NCBI RefSeq assembly: GCF_008831285.2
Contig: NC_045139.1
Location: 13,622,354-13,686,353 of the forward strand
DNA: 64,000 bases
Source of the DNA: Nymphaea colorata
Taxonomy: Eukaryota; Streptophyta; Magnoliopsida; Nymphaeales; Nymphaeaceae
Direction: 5' to 3'
Positions within the stretch are counted from its first letter, which is position 1. The number at the start of each line of letters is the position of its first letter. The position numbers and the translations under genes were made by a program. This document shows, piece by piece, positions 47,034 through 57,604 of the stretch. Below the pieces are notes generated by a model. That model was given only the letters and a program-made list of their open reading frames with translations. It did no database searches and had not been told where the DNA came from.

Positions 47034-50000
47034 TCACTGCATCAAAAGCCTATAAGCTTCATTTGCCAACTCGATGGCATACTCATATCCAATATCATTA
47101 GCACGATCTTTGAACTCGGCCATGTCTGCAGGTGGAACTTGGATGCCCACCAACACATTTGCACCCATTTCACCCTGTTAAGAGGTTCAAAGATGAAACA
47201 TACTGTTCATCACTAATTCTGCACTTTCAAACGAGGAAGTGATCTAAATGGTTCAACCCAAATTGATCAGCTGCAAGCTATCCCAGTGACACCTTAAGCG
47301 GGTGTGGTAATAGGAACGTTGCGTTCTCTTGAATGCAATTTTTCATGAATGTGTTCCAAAAATGGACACTTTCATGGAACACTAGGTTCCAAACAACGCA
47401 GCGTTCTTGTTACTGAACACACTTTAAGGGCACTGGACATACTTTTTTCTTGGAGTCACCACTCAGAACGTTGTATAAAAGATGTGTGGAACTACTCCTG
47501 TGACAGCTTGCAAGTTGCGTCAAGTCCACCACTATCCTAGTGCAAAATGAGGTCTACGGTGAAAACGTTACAAATTGAACCATTGATTAGGCAATAAATG
47601 GCTTTAACAACTAATGACATTGAAAGCAAGGGGATAAACTTGCCTCCAATTATTTGAAGAACTTGGCTGGGTTTTGAGTCTTTTGACATGATAATCAGAA
47701 AACTAATACTAACCTGTGCACGATAGTGGAATAAACTAATATTCCAACGCGGGCTGAAAGAGTCCAAGAATTTCATCAGGGCACCAGGGCGCTCGGGAAA
47801 CACAAATCTACAAAGCAGCTCATTTTTTACATTTGAGCGACCTCCCATCTGAAATATCACATATCACATATAGAACTATGTTAGATGGGATTCGTTGTGA
47901 AAGGTATATAATCATAGAGGCAAGATAATCACAAGATGCCGTAGATGATCTTTTGCAAGGTCATTATTTGTGAGATCAATGGTTCGAAGTTGAGAAGATT
48001 CCATGCGGCCAACCATTGCTTGGAGCTCACTTACTTCATGAACACCAACACTGCAAGCACGGAACAGATAAATGAAGATACCATGATGCGATTGTATCTA
48101 GTCACCAGTTTGTTTTTTAACCTTTTTAGCACGAGGGCATTAAATGTCTTCAAATGTCAAGCTGGAATGGAAAAAAATGTATACATTTCACAAGGAGATC
48201 AGAATTTGCAGGAAAAAGAATTTGCTCGATTCTTATTCACCATGAACAAGAGGGGACAGAAACTAATACAATGATGAATGAAGACAACTTGCCTATATAG
48301 AACTAAAGCTTCTTCTCTATTACCATCGTATCTGTATTTGAATTCAGTTATGTTTATTGGACCGACCTGTGATTGAGAAATGACAAGGATTAGTGATGCA
48401 TAAGAACAAAAAAAGATAAAACTAGAACGTTCCAATTATGAGCTTTGTTCAGGTCTAACCAGTTCACAAAATGTTTTGAAGCTTCCTAACTCCTCTGGCA
48501 TGAAGGTGGCCAGAACAGCCTCCCTCTTCCTACCAACATCAGCAAGCTCAGTTACCAGCCTCAGCCTATCAAAATTCATATTTGCTCCACTGGTTATGGC
48601 AACCACTGATTCACCTTTTAACCCATAGTATTTGCAATATGCTTCTGCACCAGCCAAGGCAAGAGCACCTGCTGGTTCTAAAATGCTCCTTTTCTCTTCA
48701 AACATATCCTGCAACATGAATCCAATTTTTAATCATACTTCCATGAGTACTTGCATGACAAATAGTTCATCATTTTTCTTTGAATTCAGACGAATGACTC
48801 TGCACAAGGAGAGAAGATGTGGTGGCACATCCATGAGGAAAGTTGAACAGTTGCATGACCAAAGAAGACCCCAACAATGGGAGCAAAATCGTGCACCAAG
48901 ACATCACCATTTGTTGAAACTTGAAATTGTTTGTTGAATGCCAGTACAAGATGCCTATCCACTACTCTTGGTTTACATTCTACTGCCAATTCTGCCTCAG
49001 TTGGACATGGACGATGTAATCATTATAGTTGTCCAAAAGCTAAACAGGGTAGTGCTATTATCACCTTAATGGATGCACAGATGGCATCACGGTTGACAAG
49101 AACCACTCCATCTACCAACCCCCTGCACAAGCGAAAGGTCTCTTCCCCAACTACTTTGACCGCTACACCATCTGCAAAGCCACCTACTTGCTCCAGCATG
49201 ATTCTTTGGCCATGATACATGGACAATGCCATTGCATTTGCATCAAAAGGCTCAACGCCAATTATTTTTACCTGCATGGAAGGCCTAATTAGTTGGACAA
49301 GTGAAAAAAAAAAAACAAGATGGTAAATAGTTAAACACCTCCCTCTAAAAGCTTCAGTTTTGACTGCTGACCTCAGGTTTGACCTGCTTGACATAGGCAG
49401 CAATTCCAGCTATTAACCCACCACCACCAACAGGCACAAAAATTGCATGCAGCGGGCCCTTCATTTGCCTAATAATCTCCATTCCAATGGTTCCTTGGCC
49501 TGCAATAACATCTGGATGGTCAAATGGAGGTATGAATGTTCGTCCTTCTTGTTGACATCTCTGCTTAGCATATGATTGTGCCTCATCATACGAGTCCCCC
49601 ACAAGAACCACTGTTGCACCTAATCGTTCAACTGACTTCCACTGAGCAAAAGCAACCAATCCAAACATCAGATTTCAATGCTTAGTGTGGAATCAAAACA
49701 TGTGAATGAAGCAGCATTGCTGGAGTAAAATCAGGTCAATACATGTGCAGCTTCCAAAACAATACTATTACCAGATTATGTGACCAATGTTAAGCTGCTT
49801 ATCTACCCAGCTGACTTTGAACTATAGTGACTACAAGAACCTTGAGTCCACAATTCCACAAGGAAAGATGTCAAGCTGGATTGAACTCCATGCCAGTTAG
49901 AGAAGTCTCCAGCACTAAATAAACTTTAAAATGGATATAACACAAGCACAACTATTAACTGAGGACTCCATAATGAATCTTAAATGCCTATTAGAAAAGT

Positions 50001-51903
50001 GTCAGAATAGACCTTTATTTCTGGTGTTGTGACAGGCATAACAATCACTGCATGGCAATTCAATCTTTGAGCAGCCAATGCGACACCTTGGGCATGGTTT
50101 CCAGCAGACGAGCAGATGACTCCTCTGTCTAATTGTTCTTTTGCGAGATGGGCCATCATGTTATAAGCTCCACGTAACTTAAATGAGAAGACCTACAAAT
50201 TCTCATTATTAGTTAGTACATACACAAACAATTTGCAACTTGTCGAAGGAGGATGTTAATCAAATGCTGAGAAAAATTTAGGCAGAGAGCTGCATTGTAA
50301 CAAAATACATGTTAACCTTCCATAATTTATTCTATTAGACTTTTGGTCTATGTTTCCTTCATACTTTTTCTGGCCCATTTGTCATAAATGAAATCAGAAG
50401 ATTAAGCGATAATAGTTACAAAAATAGAACATCATCATTTGATAATAAACTGATGCTTGAGTAGCAGCCACAATCGCAGAACACATTATTAAATCAACAA
50501 GCAGTATACTGCATTTCTGAACGTTGTTCTGCTGGAGTTTCATAAAATTTTCTTCACAGCTTTGCCTATAGCTTCGAATTTTCATGCTAATTATAGTCAA
50601 ATACATGAGCACCTCGCTTCCCATTGGCTGACGGCATCAACCAACAGCTTTTATAGTGACAATTTGATGTTAAAGAAGCACACGTATAATGAGAAATGTC
50701 AATGGAGGTTGAGAAAAGGAGTACAGGACAGAAGACATGCGCCAAGTAGTAAGCAACATCGGTCTAAGAGGACAATTTCCATAAACTAATATGCCCAGCT
50801 TCATTGTTTCAGCTGCCTAATGCATGATAAAGACTCTGAATCTCCCAGTACACAGCAAACCACAAGTAATATAGTTAAATTTCCAGCCTTGCCTTCAAAA
50901 AATCACCTTAGTCACCTCTACGCGGCGGTTGCAGGATCAACCGCAGCTATGCCATCTCCAATCAATCTTCAAAAAGTATAGGAAGATAAAACCAACCAAT
51001 AACCTGAATCTCCCAGTATTTGATCCAGTAAGAGCCAAATTACGGTTTAGCTCGTGTGGTTCAAGTTGGTAAATGACTAACTTAACGTACAAAGAACTTT
51101 GAAATGGAAAGGATAATATCAAGTAAAAGTCAATTCAACATGCATAAAATATTAAAATTGTTTTTTTACATGGCACAACTACAATATCTTCTTCCATTCG
51201 TTTAAATGGTAAAATTCTAACAGTTTAGACTTTAGAGAACATTCACCGCTAATTCTGTTATAACTCGATCTACACTCAAAGTCTCAAAGGTTGCAGCACG
51301 GCTTAACGTGTATACGGCTTATATGCATCAGTAATCTATTCTCATTTAGCCAATCAATTGCTAGCGAAAACAACCATCATAACACCAAAATCAAAGGAAG
51401 AGACTCACAGGCTGCAGGTCCTCTCTCTTGAGCCATATATTGACGCCGCTCCTCTCAGAAAGCTTCGCCGCATACTGCAATGGCGATTCAATGGCGACAT
51501 CATAGACCTTGGAAGAAAGGATACTGATCAAGTAGGACGAGGCACTCGTTACATCATCACCCTCGACCACAGATTTAGTCCTTTCGGAGACCCCACCCAA
51601 GTACCCAGCTTGATACTGCAATGAATCAGAAGAGACCTTCTCTAGTGAGACAGAACGCTCTAAAGAATTCTCTTGGGGAAGAGAGGACGGTGGCTGTTGT
51701 GCAGAAAGGGAGAGCTCTTGACCCTTGGCAATAGCCAACGCCAGGAATAGGTGTTTGGAGATGTGGGAGGTGGCGGAATTGGCGTTTTTGGTCGTAGGAA
51801 GGGCGAGATTGGCAGGAAAACCATGATCACAGGCAACCTTCTTGTGAGGGAGGGAAGGAAGATGAAGCAGGTGGGTGCTGGGATTAGACAAGAGTGCCTC
51901 CAT
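47034..51903 (-). CDS. OMR1: Biosynthetic threonine deaminase, plastid (OMR1)
   Basis: PLP enzyme converting threonine to 2-oxobutanoate, the first and isoleucine-inhibited step of isoleucine synthesis in plastids. Nine exons (51903-51409, 50192-50013, 49641-49372, 49271-49065, 48708-48460, 48366-48293, 48050-47933, 47848-47714, 47174-47034) join in frame to 622 aa; Arabidopsis OMR1 is about 592. The N-terminal about 90 residues are transit-peptide-like. The catalytic domain begins [22 protein letters not shown]. The PLP lysine is Lys170 in [10 protein letters not shown], and the phosphate-binding glycine loop VGGGGLIAG is at about 296-304. [11 protein letters not shown] is also intact. The C-terminal half has the two ACT-like regulatory repeats ([14 protein letters not shown]..; [42 protein letters not shown]). 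The intron between exons 6 and 7 uses a GC donor. An upstream in-frame ATG at 51972 exists, but MEALLSNPS at 51903 is the better transit-peptide start. Confidence 0.96.
47283..47436. mobile_element. MITE-like inverted-repeat element in OMR1 last intron
   Basis: The left end CCAGTGACACCTTAAG..GTGTGGTAA..GGAACGTTGCGTT is mirrored by the right end, whose complement reads CCAGTGCCCTTAAAGTGTG then AGAACGCTGCGTT. These form imperfect terminal inverted repeats of about 40 bp around a short AT-rich core. The CAGTG tip recalls hAT-type MITEs. I could not find a clean target duplication, so boundaries are approximate. Confidence 0.55.
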
Positions 51904-52280
51904 CGAATGGAAGAGGGAAGGAGGGAGGCGCCTCCTTTTCTCTTTTTCCCAGGAAACGAAAGAGGGAGGCAAAGTGAAGGATCAGCTTGGCAGGTGATCT
52001 AAACGATCAAGGAAGTCGAATGCTTTGAAATCCTCACCGTTCTCTAGTTTCATCAAGCGGTCGGTTTGGGCCGTTCGGCCAGTTCTCTGGCTGCTGTGAA
52101 GTGCTGATATCTTTTTTGGCGGCTTTATCTAGCGCGGTTGATGTACGCAATCGATGGTGAAGATAACATAACATTTTTATCACCGGATTTAGCTAAATTA
52201 TATAATCCCTATATTTGAAAAAAAAATAAATCTCTATAATATTTTCTTTTCACAAATAGGCAAGGTTCATGTTTGGCAAC

Positions 52281-52542
52281 TTAGGGTGTGTTTAGATACA
52301 CACCCAAAACCTCCAAACTGTTTTTTCTGGCTTGAAAAAAGAGCTTTCAGAAAAATGAATTTTCTGTCGTAAAGGAGTGAAACGAAACTACCTCTCCCTT
52401 GTGTTATTCATGTAAAAACATGTTTTGCTTGTCCATCCAAACATGACAAACGACGTTTTTCAAAACTCATTAAAAAAACCACTTTACAAAACCAAGCTTT
52501 TTATAAATCGTTTTTTCAATGTGTCATCCAAACAATACCTTA
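52281..52542. mobile_element. Tourist-like (PIF/Harbinger) MITE
   Basis: A 256-bp AT-rich element (52284-52539) with terminal inverted repeats GGGTGTGTTTAGATA and, reversed, GGTATTGTTTGGATGA. It is flanked on each side by TTA (52281-52283 and 52540-52542), the target duplication typical of PIF/Harbinger MITEs. It is non-coding. Confidence 0.7.
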
Positions 52543-52686
52543 TGTGTGGAGAGGAAAGCAACTGTGACTACCTTATGTGTGGAATGCAAAGCAACTGTGA
52601 CTGGACTCAGTTTTACCTTCCCACAGCACAGTGGAAAGAAAGGATAACAGGAAGACATGAAGTAGCAGAAGACTCCTCAAAGACTA

Positions 52687-52784
52687 GACTCAGCTAATCC
52701 CCATGTCCACAAAGACTAGACTCAGCTAATCCCCATGTCTTCAATCACATTGACTCAGCTAATCCCCATGTTTTCAATCACAGT
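52687..52784. repeat. Three short tandem copies
   Basis: GACTCAGCTAATCCCCATGT occurs three times in a row, at about 52687, 52724 and 52751, with spacers CCACAAAGACTA and CTTCAATCACAT. It lies just upstream of the PPR cluster. Confidence 0.85.
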
Positions 52785-52985
52785 GAATCTGCACGCAGAG
52801 AGTACAACGCTTGTTACTGAAGAAACATTTTTCTGTGGCAGGAGGCATGCCAACAAGAGGCAAAAGTGCGGTAGGCTGCACGCTAAAATCAACAGAATGG
52901 CCGGGTATCGGGTATGATGTGCCTATCCCGGACTCAACCGAGAATCTACATCTGGCCTATCTATTGTTATCATCACTAATAACAG

Positions 52986-54597
52986 CCAGTCATCCAGGTT
53001 CCGAATTTCGATTTTTTACGTCGGAATTGGATGAGCCATTAAGCAAACAATTGGTTTTCTTCTTCGAGACCAACAAATTCCCTCGAAAAAATTGACCATC
53101 TTGCTTGCAATCCGAAATCTCTTTGTAAAATTCGATGGTTCTTGTCACCAAACTTGCCAAAAGTTCATGGTTTTCTCACTGCCATATATTTTTTGTCCCT
53201 TCTTTAGAGTCCTTGCACCCTATTCCCATTTTGGAGTTCAAAAGAATGCCACCATACAATCTCATAAGATATTAGACAAGGTATTGATACTAATTCAAGG
53301 TCCTCTCCCACTCTTTTTGGTTATTTTAACTTTGTCGGTATTCTTTAACGATGATGCTAAACTTAGTTTGTGGTTCATGTTTCCTTGTTGTAGTTATATT
53401 ATGGGAATGTCAGCATGCTTAGTATTGATAAAGTTAGTCAGTCTGCAATACGTGCCGACGAATTCTACGAGGAAAAAATGGTGGGTAGAGATTTTGAAAT
53501 GGGCAGAAGTAATAAAGAGATCAGAATAGATGGTTTTGATTTTCTTTATTTGATGGAGGGACGAGGGATTCAGCCGGACGCCGAGACTTTCGCCTTATTA
53601 CTCAATCAAGCTTGGAGGTTCAAGTCTGTACTGGATGCTAAGAGGATTCAGGGGAGGATTTTGAAGTTGGGGTTTGAGGGAGAACTGTCACTTGGGAATA
53701 AGTTGATTAATGTTTATCGAGATTTAGGCAGCCTGGCAGACGCGCACCAAGTGTTTGGTACAATGTGTTGGAGGGATGGCATTTCTTTTAGTCATATTAT
53801 TGCAGCTTGCATTGCTGAAGGAAGGAAGGTGTCGGCATTAAAATATTTTATGAGTATGTAAGATGAAGGCTTGGAAACCGACCTGGTTACGTTGTCACAC
53901 GTACTGAAGGCTTGTTTTGGGGGATCTGTTGGTTTTAGTTTTGTCAGGCAGTTGCATGGAAAGATTAATCGATTATGATTTCATATAGCGGTCGGCAATC
54001 TGTTGATGATGGGGACCCAATAACATGGAATGGCTTGATATCCGGATTTGCGCAGAGTGGACACTTTGAGGAAGCGGTCCAGGTTTTTTCCCGTATGCAC
54101 AAGGCTGGCATTGAAGCAAGCTTGTACACATTCTGCTCAACCATCAGTGCTTCTGCAAATTTGGCAGATGTAAAGCAAGGGAAACAGATACACACTCTTG
54201 TGATAAAAGGTGGTCATGAGTCGGATACAGAGGCTGGTAATGTTTTGGTTACACTCTACGCTATGTGTGGGAGTATTGAAGATGCGTATAGAGAGTTTCT
54301 TTTAATTCCACAAAAAAACGAGGTTTCATGGAATGCAATTATCACAGGTTATGCACAACATGGACATGGTAGAGAAGCATTGAGACTTTTTGAGTGGATG
54401 AAAGAAGAAGGCGTGAGACCCAATCATATAACCTTTATTGGTGTTCTTTCCGCTTGCAGTCATGTGGGCTTAGTGAGTGAAGGACTTGGCTTCTTCAGGT
54501 CCATGAGTCATGAGTACAACATTTCTCTCAGATCAGAACACTATGCTTGTGTGGTTGATATTCTCGGCCGCGCTGGAAGTTTCGATGATGCACTTGA
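52986..54597 (+). pseudogene. PPR copy A: DYW-type PPR gene fragment with internal deletion
   Basis: Homologous to copy C (about 57605-60437) from its upstream flank (CAGTCATCCAGGT near 52986) onward. The coding part begins near 53418 (MLSIDKVSQSAIRADEF) and reads PPR repeats to about 53860. There CAA has become TAA in the codon after KYFMSM. Reading continues as PPR sequence to about 53970, with further stops. At about 53995 it jumps to the later SVGDGDPITWNGLISGF repeats, removing the middle of the gene; the join lies in a shared CAATCTGTTG-like stretch. It then matches copy C almost exactly (53995-54597), stopping at FDDA before the E and DYW domains, where the inverted copy B2 starts. It cannot make a full protein. 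The 212-codon frame at 53975-54613 is only a leftover of several repeats. Confidence 0.9.
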
Positions 54598-56009
54598 CCA
54601 CCTTTTATCATAAGAGTGTGTATCTGTTTCCCTTGCTTTACATCTGCCAAATTTGCACAAGCACTGATGGTTGAGCAGAAGGTGTACAAGCTTGCTTCAA
54701 TGCCAGCCCTGTGCATACGAGAAAAGACCTGGACCGCTTCCTCAGAGTGTCCACTCTGCGCAAATATGGATATCAAGTCATTCCATGTTATTGGGTCCCC
54801 ATCACCAACAGATTGAAATGCGGCATATGCTTCTTTGATCTGGCCACATCTTGCATACAAAGTTACAAGTGCATTTCCAATGGACAAATCAGATGAATAT
54901 CCATGGACAACAGATTGGGAATGGACCTTCTTTCCCTCTTCAAGTGCTTGGAGGCCAGCACACGCACTAATGGCACTAGATAATCCTATGTTATTAGCAC
55001 GCATTCCCTGAAGCTGCATCGGGCCTCAGCAATTCTGTCATGTTGAGAATATCCGGAGATCATTGAAGTCCATGAAACAATGTCATGCTCGGGAAGACGG
55101 TCAAGCATTTTCTGAGCAATATCAAGTCTTCCACATTTTGCATACATGTCTATCAGCACGCTAGACACATAAACATCAAGCTAAAACCCAGATTTAACGG
55201 TCTGAGCATGAATCTGTTATCCAAGATCAAGGTTTCCCAAGAAAGTGCAGGTCCTTAGTACACTAGGATACGTGTACTCATTGGGATCTATCCCTGTGAT
55301 TTGCATTTGAGAAAACAGTTCAAGAGAGTCACTTAGATTGCCACATCGATAATATAAGGTGATAAGAGCATTACCAACAAAAGTTTCGGAGCCAAATCCT
55401 TGCTTTTAAACCTCTGCCTGGAGTTGCTTGCCCTCCTCAAGAAGTTCAATTTTCGCACAAGCACTCAGCACAGTTGAGAAGATATAAGGAGTCGGTGCAA
55501 TAACAGATACTTGCATCTGAGAGAATATAAATAAAGCTTCTTCACTTCAACCGTTCTGAGCATAACCAGATATCATAGCCACCCAAGACGTGCAGTCCCT
55601 CCAACCCAATTCATCAAAGACCACACGAGCCTTAACGATGTCACTAGCTTTTGCATATAAATCGATTAACGGATTGCCAACCGCTAAATCTATATGAAAT
55701 CCTAATCGAATAATCTTTCCACGCAACTGCCTGACAAAACTAAAACCAACAGATCCCCCAAAACAAGCCTTCAGTACGTGTGACAACGTAACGAGGTCGG
55801 CTTCCAAGCCTTCAACTTGCATACTCATAAAATATTTTAATGCTGACACCTTCCTTCCTTCAGCAATGCAAGCAGCAATAATATGACTAAAAGAAACGCC
55901 ATCCCTCCAACGCATTGTACCAAACACTTGGTGCGCGTCTGCCAGACTGCCTAAATCTCGATAAACATTAATCAACTTATTCTCAAGTGACAGTTCTCCC
56001 TCAAACCCC
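54598..56009 (-). pseudogene. PPR copy B2: truncated, inverted PPR copy
   Basis: Minus-strand copy of the same gene, fused head-to-tail behind B1 at about 56009 and tail-to-tail with copy A at about 54598. It begins inside the gene (LGFEGELSLxNKLINVYRDLG) and runs through HQVFGTMRWRDGVSF, DLYAKASDIVKARVVFDELGW and ALITLYYRCG. Then it jumps, in a shared GGCA, to SLELFSQMQITGIDPNEYTYPS and on to HTLMIKGG, where it ends. Several in-frame stops are present (for example after SGYAQNG and in the region GNLDLG). It also shares with copy C a frame break at ARCSFRECVLIT / MQLQGMRA. Clearly non-functional. Confidence 0.88.
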
Positions 56010-57590
56010 AGATTTAGTTACATATGCATGAAGCTCCTGACCTTTCCAAAAGTCACCAATACTAGCACAGACACTCAACAAACTTGCAACAGTTACAGGA
56101 TCAGGCTTCAAGCCACAGACCTGCATCTGCATGAAGAATTCTAATGCTCTTTCACTATTCCCACAAAAGGCATGTCCAGAGATCATTGAATTCCATGTAA
56201 TACTGTCCCAGTGCTTCATCTTGTCGAATATCTGTTCTGCTAAGAATGGACTGCCACATCGATAATATAAGGTGATAAGAGCGTTACCAACAAAAGTTTC
56301 GGAGCCAAATCCCAGCTTATAAACCTATGCCTGGAGCTGCTTGCCCTCCTCAAGAAGTTCAATTTTCGCACAAGCACTCAACACAGTTGAGAAGATATAA
56401 GGAGTCGGTGCAATACCAGATCCTTGCATCTGAGAGAATAGAAATAAAGCTTCTTCACTGCAACCGTTCTGAGCATAACCAGATATCATAGCCACCCAAG
56501 ACGTGCTGTCTCTCCAACCCAATTCATCAAAGACCATACGAGCCTTAATGATGTCACTAGCTTTTGCATATAAATCGATTAACGGATTGCCAACCGCTAA
56601 ATCTATATGAAATCCTAATCGAATAATCTTTCCATGCAACTGCCTGACAAAACTAAAACCAACAGATCCCCCAAAACAAGCCTTCAGTACGTGTGACAGC
56701 GTAACCAGGTCGGTTTCCAAGCCTTCATCTTGCATACTCATAAAATATTTTAATGCCGACACCTTCCTTCCTTCAGCAATGCAAGCAGCAATAATATGTC
56801 TAAAAGAAACGCCATCCCTCCAACGCATTGTACCAAACACTTGGTGCGCGTCTGCGAGACTGCCTAAATCTCGATAAACATTAATCAACTTATTCCCAAG
56901 TGACAGTTCTCCCTCAAACCCCAACTTCAAAATCCTCCCATGAATCCTCTTAGCATCCAGTACAGACTTGAACCTCCAAGCTTGATTGAGTAATAAGGCG
57001 AAAGTCTTGGCGTCTGGCTGAATCCCTTGTCCCTCCATCAAATAAAGAAAATCAAAACCATTTATTCTGATCTCTTTATCACTTCTGCCCATTTCAAAAT
57101 CTCCACCCACCATTTCTTCCTCGCAGAATTCGTCGGCACGTATTGCAGATTGACTAACTTTATCAATACTAAGCATGCTGACATCCCCATAATATAACTG
57201 CAACAAGGAAACATGAACCACAATTTAAGTTTAGCATCAAAGTTAAAGAATGCCGACAAAGTTAAAATAACCAAAAAGAGCGGGAAAGGTCCTTGAAGTA
57301 GTATCAATACCTTGTCGAATATCTTATGAGATTGTATGGTGGCATTCTTCCGAACTCTAAAATGGGAATAGGGTGCAAGGACTCTAAAGAAGGGACCAAA
57401 AATATATGGGAATGAGAAAACCATGAACTTTTGGCAAGTTTGGTGACAAGAACCATCAAATTTTACAGAGAAATTTAGGATTGCAAGCAAGATGGTTGAT
57501 TTTTTGGAGGGAATTTGAAGGTCTGGAAGAAGAAATGGAATTGCTTGCGTAATGGTAAAATTAAGCAATAGATGAACCATTAAGCAAGCA
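56010..57590 (-). pseudogene. PPR copy B1: 5' part of the PPR gene, inverted
   Basis: Minus-strand copy with the upstream flank (about 57590-57230), a likely 5' intron acceptor (TTGTTGCAG near 57200), and a long open N-terminal part (57221-56325). It reads MLSIDKVSQSAIRADEFCEEE, then PPR repeats to KIELLEEGKQLQA, where a TAG occurs; copy C has CAC ATG here. PPR sequence resumes (MKHWDSITWNSMISGHAFCGN .. HAYVTKSG) until about 56010. There it joins copy B2 at a shared TGGG, between CTGGGATTG and TTGGGGTTTG of the parent. B1 is the copy with the best-preserved N-terminus but lacks the second half and DYW domain. Confidence 0.88.
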
Positions 57591-57604
57591 ATTCAATAAC
57601 AGTG

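Larger units (their letters stand above)
51904..52985. other. Intergenic between OMR1 and PPR cluster
   Basis: OMR1 promoter side. It holds a Tourist-like MITE (52284-52539), a small duplication of TACCTTATGTGTGGA (near 52536 and 52569), and a triple tandem repeat (52687-52784). No gene is seen. Confidence 0.5.

Noticed and set aside
51904-51972. Upstream ATG of OMR1 ([14 protein letters not shown])
   Set aside because: In frame but acidic/basic and unlike a plastid transit start; MEALLSNPS at 51903 is more typical. It cannot be fully excluded.
57062-57580. 172-codon hydrophobic frame (QIPSKKSTILLAILNFSVK) upstream of PPR copy B1, with similar frames near 53092 and 57724
   Set aside because: These are the duplicated upstream flank/5' intron of the PPR gene; the frames differ in reading and length between copies and end inside PPR sequence in another frame.
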